Assembly (NCBI GenBank): GCA_902728285.1
Contig: CACVBU010001120.1
Location: 310,001 to 374,000 of the forward strand
Direction: 5' to 3'
DNA length: 64,000 bases
Origin: Clytia hemisphaerica
Lineage: Eukaryota; Cnidaria; Hydrozoa; Leptothecata; Clytiidae
Part shown: piece after piece, positions 23,101 to 32,100 of the stretch
How positions within the stretch are numbered: the stretch's first letter is position 1
Layout of the letters: every line of letters begins with the position of its first letter
Notes under the pieces: model-generated
What the model saw: the letters and a program-made list of their open reading frames with translations, nothing else
Told to the model about the DNA's origin: nothing
Databases searched by the model: none
Position numbers and translations under genes: made by a program

Positions 23101-26100
23101 TAAAACGGTCTGTACCTGTACACCTTTTCGACCGTAGTCACGCGGTCAGGTGCGTGCCACTTTTTTATTTAATCATTCCCCTAAACTTTTTTTACACATT
23201 TTTCTGTTGTCTCTCGGTGCAAAAAAGGCTGGGACGGTTTTAGGGTGGTAAAATGGACGAAAAAATACCCACGCAGCAATTGCTGTCTACGGTCGAAAAG
23301 GTGTATTAGTTTAGGGAGATATGCGTCATACCTTATTCGACTAGTGGAAATGGTGTTCGCTAGTACTGAGTATCACTTTAAATACTAGCTAAAGAGGCTT
23401 TCACTGTCAAGTTCAAAGAATTTTAGCCACGCTTCAATGCTGCCAAATCAAACCTGAAAAACTGAAAATCATTTACCAGTATTTCAGTTTGATTTTCATT
23501 TTAATGGACGAAATTTGTTGATGGTGGTGCATCTTAAATGTAACGTCATCACCGTTCCGTGTTAATGCCCATGAAACAAAATCTCCGGACACGGCCCTTA
23601 GCGTTGATTCCGATGATGAGTTAGGATTGAAACGAACGAGCAAAGAGATGGTGATTCCAGCGGTACATTTGGGATTAGATCCGGAACAGTCTGAAAAAGA
23701 ACGTAAAAAGAGTTTTCTTTAAACAAAACATAAAGCAGTTTAGCTCTCCCTTCGCTGCGAGAACCTATCGAGTTTACACATCTACCCTTTGAGGACGGCA
23801 GAGCGACTGAAATGATTGGGCACAACCCACAGTTTTGATCCGCAAAATCGAGGACGCGTTCTCGGTCAATCAGGATCTAGACAAGTCAGAAGCTAACGAT
23901 ACACATCGAAGAAAATCCATAAATAACAAGCAACATGTTGATTGGACCTACCTGATGATGAGAATCAGATAAAAAAAGAACAAATAGCAAGAGAGCAAAA
24001 AAGTGTAGTGAGCAGCTTGAATAAATTACCGTGAGTATCACAGCTCAAATTAATATCGACCTGTGAAGTATAGTTAAAGTCGTATGAGTTACAGCCGTAG
24101 ATACTGGGGTGAATAAATATCTTAGCGGGGTTTCCCTATTGACGATAAAAGGTGATTTCCCCAAAAAACCCATTTTTTCGAAAATCGGGCTCCATCAGAA
24201 ATCAAATATTACCTTTTTATATCACTAGAAAAAACCGCCAATACCGAGAAAAGCTGGCAACAGACGAACAGACGAACAAACCTACATCGGATAATTTAAA
24301 GGACCTCCACCCACCGGGGTAGGTCCAACAAAGAAATGGAATGGCTCAGAGAAATACTCTTTTTTACTAAATATGGCAAAAGAGAATTTCCCCAAATAAG
24401 AAAATTCTCGAAATTAGGTATTTTATGAAAGTAAATTTATAAGAGGTTGTAAAAAAGTGAATTATAAATTATTAAATTAAGTTTGATGGTTAAGAGAGCC
24501 CAAAGTTAAAATGGGTGTTCAATGGTGTGGGCTTAATAGCTATGAGCTTCCCTAAAAAAATACGTTATGCCTATTCTTGCTTTTGGAAAAATTGACGTAA
24601 CTTTGTTATATCAATAAAATTTATTTGACGTCAAATAGAAACATTTTTTACATATTGAATATTTTTTTCTGAAAGCATTATCCTTCGTTGACCCACCTTC
24701 GAGAATAGACGCTTGAAGGATTATTCTCGCTATTTTGTGAGAATAGTATTGTTGGAATCTGTTTATATCGATATATTGCATATATAATTATGGCTGTTGA
24801 AGCACACGAATGTTTACAACATGGTTTTGTTCTGGGACGGAGCCTAGGCGAGGGAGCATTTGGAATGGTTAAGCAAGCAACGTATGCAAACTTTAACCAC
24901 GTGAATGACTCTCTTGTCAAAAGGCTCCGTCGCCTGGGGCACAATGATCAAGTAAGCCTTTTCAAATATTCGTTTCTTTCTGTCTGCTATATAGTTTTTA
25001 TACACCCCTGTGTTTCACAGACCCGGTGAGACCACTGACCAGAATTTCGTGCCCGCTAGGAAAAAACACCCTAAAATCTCAGCCCCACTGGGAAATTGCC
25101 TTTTATTTTATCCCATATCGAAATTGCATGTTAAAATTGCACTCCAAAAGCATCTCCACTGGAATTTTTGAGCTTAGAACAATAGAAAATTTTTCATCCC
25201 CTTTGGGATTTCGTTAGAAAATTTTATTCTCGCTTTGGTAAAAAAGTGCAACCGGAGCTGCGAGACAGGGGTGCTATTATGTATCAAGGCAATCAAAAAG
25301 TAATGCGCATTCTCGCTACTGTTGACATTAATTGGCATCAATGAAAATCTAATTTGTAAGAAGGGTAAAAAGAGTTATACCGAGTGCGCCACAAAAAAGT
25401 CTCTCTTTTTTAAACTAATATTCTCGAAATCTAAAAATTTTAAAAGAGCCATTCCTATTTCATTGGAAAGAAGAAAGATAAACTGGGTTTTCGAGCACTT
25501 TCCGGAAATAAGTTTTTCATTCAATGGAGCATAACTTCGATCTAATGGATCGAATTTAATAAATGACCCATCAAAATTTAAGTCTATCTTTCTTCCTTCG
25601 CGCCCCCGCCACATACGATTGCTTTTTGAAATTCTTTCCGGGGTGTCATCAACGAGATTTAGTTTTAGAATGACGCGCATTTCAAAGGAAGTTTTTATAA
25701 TATTCGAAGTTACGGTGTTCGTAAATGTTGAAGAAATTTTTTGAGAAAAATTACTTGTTTGTTCATGTACAGTGAAGACACACATGGTATCTTGTACTGA
25801 ATGTACAAAAATTTTCAAATTTAAAAAAACTTACATTGTGATCTAAAGTCTATTCACGATAAGTGTGCACTCTTTTTTCTTTTAAAACTAGCACTTTTCT
25901 ACAAGATCTTCATTATTTTCTTCTTCATTTTCATCTTCACTTTTAGAATTTTTTTAAAGATTTTTTTATTTCAAATTGTTCCACTCACTAATATCTTTCC
26001 AATGATACCAAATTTATAAAGATTGAAGAATTCCTTCAAAAGTTATAGGTAAAAGAAAAAAGAGTGCACACTTATCGTGAATAGACTTTAAACGATTTTG

Positions 26101-29100
26101 ACTTCCTTATACGTTTTTTTTAGTCTAGCAAGCTAGACGACTAATTTATACATAGTAGAAATAAAGTAAAAAGTAAAGAATGGAACAATTTCAATCGTCT
26201 AGAAACCTTTGTGCACTAACTCCAAACAAAAGAAAAGTGTCAATATTGCAATTATAATTTTTTCCTGCTCAAAATAATTCTTGAGAAAAAAAATATGCGT
26301 GAATTTGTGTATTGAAAGCTTTTCATTTGAGTTGATTTCGTTTTGAGAGTTTGTTGTTGCTTGATAAATTGTTTTCTCGCTACGCAAGTTTCTGCGTAGC
26401 TAGCCGGGGTATCTATAAGGCTGGAACACCGGATTCTTCCAGTCGTTTATACAAACTAAATCCCGTATTATTATTATTAGTATTGGTATTATTAGTATTA
26501 CACACATTATAAACGACTCCAGTCTAGTTTTTTTAAGAAACTAGTTTTACCAAGCAGTCTCAATGTTTCTTAAGATATTGGCCTTTTGAGCCTTAAATGT
26601 TTCTTACATGTTTCTAAACTTTTTGACATAATCAGCCTTATGAAAGGCTGGATTGGAAGGTTCGTAAAAAAACTGAATTAAAAATATAATGAGCCTCAGC
26701 ATGTTTCTTAGATGTTTCTTAGTTTTTAGGCATTCTGAGCCTCATGTTTCCTAAAAGTTTGTTTCTTTAAAAAAACGTGTATACCTTAAAATGGCTCTAT
26801 TTCGGAATGATTTTGCAAAAATACTTAAGCTTTTGAAAGTGTGAAGCATGTTAATTTTCAGTATTTTGATAATAATTTTTTATTTAAAAAAAGTAAGGGG
26901 ATCTAGTTCTAAGCGTTGGAAAGTTTACAGTCTTCGCTCTTCGCCGCTTGTTTTAGAAAGTATGGTGGCTGAATGGGGGGTAGGTTAGGGTTATCAAAGC
27001 AATCAGGTTCGTTCCACAGAGTAATTTTCGTTTTTATATCTGATTACACGAAATGATAAATTTCATTTCGAACAAGGGTTTCAATGGGCCACAATTATAA
27101 AAAACTTTCGATAAAAACTTATGTGAAAGCCGGTACAAAAGTTTTCATAAGGATCAAAAAACCTGAAAGACAAAAATTTACGTAACAACAACAAAAATAT
27201 TTGACGTCAAATAAAAAAAGACCTATTCAAATTTTTTCAAAAACAATTTTTTCCATTCTTCGATAACAACTTTCAGGTCTAGACTTGAAGGATTCGTATC
27301 TGCTCTTTTTGAGATAAAACTGTAAATTGACTCGTTATATATCGTATATTGAAACGCTTGAATATTCACTATGGTAGCTTTTGCCATAGTAGAAGATTGC
27401 CTCTTAAATGGTTTTGTTGTGGGACGGAGCCTAGGCGAGGGAGCATTTGGAATGGTTAAGCAAGCAACATTTGCCAACTTTAACCACCCGAATGATTCTC
27501 TTGCCAAAAGACTCCGTTCTTTAGGACTCAGTGACCAAGTAAGTCATAATACCCGACTTTTCTAGTTAACATGCAGTTTTTCACTGTGCTTCTAAAAAAA
27601 ATACTATTTGGAGAGTTAGTTTCTCACCAAGATGGACAGTATCGTTTCAATTTAGGTGTTAGTTCTCTCCATACCTAATTAAGAAAAATATTTTTTATAG
27701 TAGTGTCTTATCTGTTTTTAACTTTGGACCACCATCGAATCTGCAAACGGGATAAATATAGTGGCAAAATCATGTAACGACTATGTTCTTATTTTTTCAG
27801 GTGGCAATAAAAATTATGCCCAAAAGTCTTGGCATCGAAACTGTCAAGACGGAACTCAATTGCATGCTTGCCCTAAATGGAACCAAGAACACTGTTCAGC
27901 TGTTAAAATTCTTTCAGGGCAGCATGCACGTCTACTTTGTCCTTGAATTCTGTAGCGGTGGAGATTTGGCAAATTTTGTTTTTAACAAAAAACCCCAAAA
28001 CACAACCCAGATTTTCAAGGAGATTGCTTTTGGTGTGCAGCAATGCCACCAAAAGAATATTACACATCGGTAAGATCTTTTTGTTTCATATTTCTCTCTT
28101 TTTTTATTTACACCAGACTAAGATTTTGATTTAAAGATTCTGATTTTTCTATTTCTATTTTTATTTGGTTTAATTGCAGGAGGCTTTGAGGCCTATTTTC
28201 GCAACTATAGACGCTTTCTAATGAGCGCCCCGTCAGCACCTTGGACAGACTACCCAATTCCCCTCACATGGCATGGGTTGACCCGGGTGAAGGTTTTTTC
28301 ACTTGCCAAGTGAACCGCTGCGAGTTGGAATCGAACCTTAGTCGCCTGTGCAGCAACCAAGGTCAATGACCACTATACCACAGCACCCTGATTAACTAAT
28401 TTGAATAGAGCTGGCAAGATATCTTTCAAAAATAGAGCATTATTCATTAAGGTCAAGACTTTCTCTTGTTTTCTAGCGATTTGAAGTTATCCAATATTCT
28501 CATCGATCAAAATGGCGTCATCAAGATTGCTGGTAAGCATATAAAGTTTAAACTAATATGAACAGTGGCTCATTCGAAGGCTCAAGAACGACCAATACGC
28601 CTCTGTTAGAGCTTTTAATAGGCAAATACAGTGAACATTTACAAATTCGTTAGACAGTATGGCGCGCCAAAGCGGAAATAAATACTATCTTTCATTTCGC
28701 GACACTATCTTTCATTTCGCGGCACTATCTTTCATTTCGCGACACTATCTTTCATTTCGCGGCACTATCTTTCATTTCGCGGCACTATCTTTCATTTCGC
28801 GGCACTATCTTTCATTTCGCGGCACTATCTTTCATTTCGCGGCACTATCTTTCATTTCGCGAAACTACCTTTCAGTTCGCGACACTATCTTTCAGTTCGC
28901 GACACTATTTTCCCAAAAAAACATTATCTTAATTGAAACAATACTATCTTTATTATGGAAGCCGAGAAGTGCCATCGAGAAAAAAATATTTAATTTTAGA
29001 AAAAAAATATTTAATTTTAGTAAGAAAAATTAAATTTAGAAAAAATATCAATTTAGAGAAAAAATTAAGTTCACTTCAGAAAAAACTGTTTTTAGAAAAA

Positions 29101-32100
29101 AGTTTTTTTTGGGAGAGCCTGATTCCGTGCATACTTACAACCAAAAGTCCACCGTCTGATGAAAAAAATTTGAAAAAAGAAAAAATTTTTGGCCTGATTC
29201 CTCCCGGGCCACACACTTACTTACAACTTTCGTTTTCATACTTCCTGGATTTTTTTTTGGATTTGACTTTTGTTCAGACCAGATTATTTTTTTGCACATC
29301 ACATAGATGTCACCACAAACAATTCAAGTTGACAGAACCGATATTATGCTCAATATTTAATACCTTTTATTTATTGGGGAAAAAATGTCGAAGTTTTATT
29401 TCGTCAGGGAAAAAAATCGTCACCTAGAGGTATTTTCTTTACTTTCTCCCGACCAAAATTTCGTCACTTTTTCTGACCAAATTTACAATTTAGTTAGTCA
29501 CTTTCACATGACTAAACTGTCCAAATGAAATGGTTTTCTTCACTTAGCTCGAAAATAGATCTTGTAATTCGACGTTTATAAAACACTAATTTCGGTTAAT
29601 AAAGGTGTAAAAAATTTAGATTTGAAGTTTGGTTGGGGGGAAATTGAGTAAAAGTTTTTGGTCGGGAATAAAAAAATCGGGTAAAAAAAGTTTTGGTCAG
29701 GTGATGAAATGTTGGGAATAAATTTTGTTGGGGAAAAATTTCGTCACCCCTTCAAAATTTTCGTCACTTTCTCCGCTGACATTTTTTCCCATAATAACAA
29801 CGTAGGTAAAAATTTTTCTGATTTTTTGCATAAAAGTAGAGTATCATAAATAGGTAGGTAACGGTTGCGTTAGATTTCGGTAACAAAAACTGCGAAAAGC
29901 GCTAAAATTAAAACCCGCGAGAAGTAGTTCCAATTAATAATAATAAGGTATGTTTTAAGGTTTTAATTTTTTTTTCTAAAGTAAAATTAAATTTTTTTCT
30001 CTAAATTGATAATTTTTGTAAGTTTTATTTTTTTTTACTAAAATAAAATTAAATATTTTTTTCCCAATTTAAATTTATTTTCCTAGAATATTTTGTTTCT
30101 AAATTTAAATCGTTTTTCTAAAATCAAATATTTTTCTCTGAATTCAAATTTATTTTTCTAAAATTAAATATTCTTTTATTCTAAAATTAATAATTTTTTT
30201 CTGAAATTAAATATTTTTTTGTCGATGGCACTTCTCGGCTTCCATAAAAAAGATAGTATCCCGTAAAAAAGATAGTATTGTTTCAATTAAGATAATGTTT
30301 TTTTGGAAAGATAGTATCGTTTTAAAAAAGAAAGTGTCGTTTTAATAAAGATAGTGTCGCGAAATAAAAGATAGTGTCGCGAAATGAAAGATAGTGTCGC
30401 GAAATAAAAGATAGTGTCGCGAAATGAAAGATAGTGTCGCGAAATGAAAGATAGTGCCGCGAAGTGAAAGATAGTGTCGTGAAATGAAAGGTAGTGTCGC
30501 GAAATGAGAGATAGTATTTATTTCCGCTTTGGCGCGCCATAAGACAGGGTGTATGAAGTAAGAACGTCACCTAGTGACCATCGATCATGCTAAACTTTTC
30601 CATTTATCACATCCAATAAGCATTAACTTATTCAAAATTTCACTTTAGATTTTGGTCTTGGATTTATCAAATCGACCCCAGAAGAACTCTGCGAGGATTA
30701 TTGCGGTACGCCCGGTTACCTAGCTCCAGAGGTTGAACGGGGATACAACCTTCTTAGCTACGACCCATACGACGGCTTCAAAGCCGACATGTACAGTCTG
30801 TAAGTTGCTATTTTTACCCTTCGTTGTGCAAAACTTCTCAAATAGTTCAGATTCTTTAAACCTTAGAAAAAGTCGCCTCAACCTCATATTTAAGTAAAAC
30901 CCGATGGAGTCTAAAAAGTGAATATAAAAACGATGACAAGATTTTAGCATGATTTAAAAAAAAAAACAGAAAGTTCTTTGCTAGATGATTATTAAAGATA
31001 TCACTATGTTTCATCAGGCGTTTTCTTCACACATTCCCAGCTGACACACAACGTTGTTTTAACGTCCATCTAATGTTCACAAAGTCGAACGTTGAAACAG
31101 CGTTGTTTGCCAGCTGGGTTGGTTTAAGTTTGCATTATATTACCTTAAATCATAATTTCAATATCTTTTCACTTTCAGAGGCGTGATTCTCTACAAACTA
31201 TTGACAGGGAAATATCCACACAAAGCCTGGATCAAAGATTGTACTTTCTCTTCAGAATGCCGTGATCTGTTAAAAATACTTCTTCATGAAAGCCCAAACT
31301 CACGACCAACAATCGGCGATGTATCGAACCATCCTTTTCTCACTCCCGAGGCTGTTGTCAAAGATCAAAAGAAAGAAAAACTGGATAACGTTACCAACAA
31401 AGAACTTGACAACGCCGAGGGAGAGCAGAACAACAAAAAGAACATCATAATGAAGAGCAAAAGACAAATATTCGTCACACAAGACGTACGGAATAAGATG
31501 AAAAATAAATACAACCTACGTACCGTCTTCATCGCAAACAACGTCACATTCAAAAATCAAATGAATGTCGTTGTAAACTTTGCTTCAAACGCAAAATTCC
31601 CCAACGGTCATCATTTCCCCTCTACAGAACAGTGGGAATAAACAACTAAAAATATAAAACTTGTAAATAATGTATATACTCATGATGTCATCATCTAAAA
31701 AACAAAAACCACCAAAAAACCCACCAAAAACACTTCTGCCGCGTTGTTAATTTTATCGTTATCGATCCGCTCCTTTCCCTTCTTGAAATAATATCCGAAT
31801 ATCAGCAGATATCAGGACATTAACAACGAGATGTTTTTCAGCAGAAAGCCTTTTGAGTTGGGGGCCAAGCCTGGGGTCCTGGTTTTTACGACCTAGCCAT
31901 TTTTAGTCTTTCCAAAGAACAGTATATTACAAGATATTTTTAAGAGGGAGGACGCGGATTAGGCCCAGGAAAACTTTTTATGACCAAAATAATGGCGTCA
32001 TAAGCAAAATTGCAAGGGATAATAAGGGGTCGGAAAATAGCTAATTTTCAAAAGTCAAAATAAACGAAAATGATTGGTACCATCTGAAAGAGCATGTAGT

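Noticed and set aside
28659..29427. Open frames with repeated Ser-Phe-Arg units
   Set aside because: Read-through of the 20-bp repeats in the foldback element; the right arm gives the same on the other strand.
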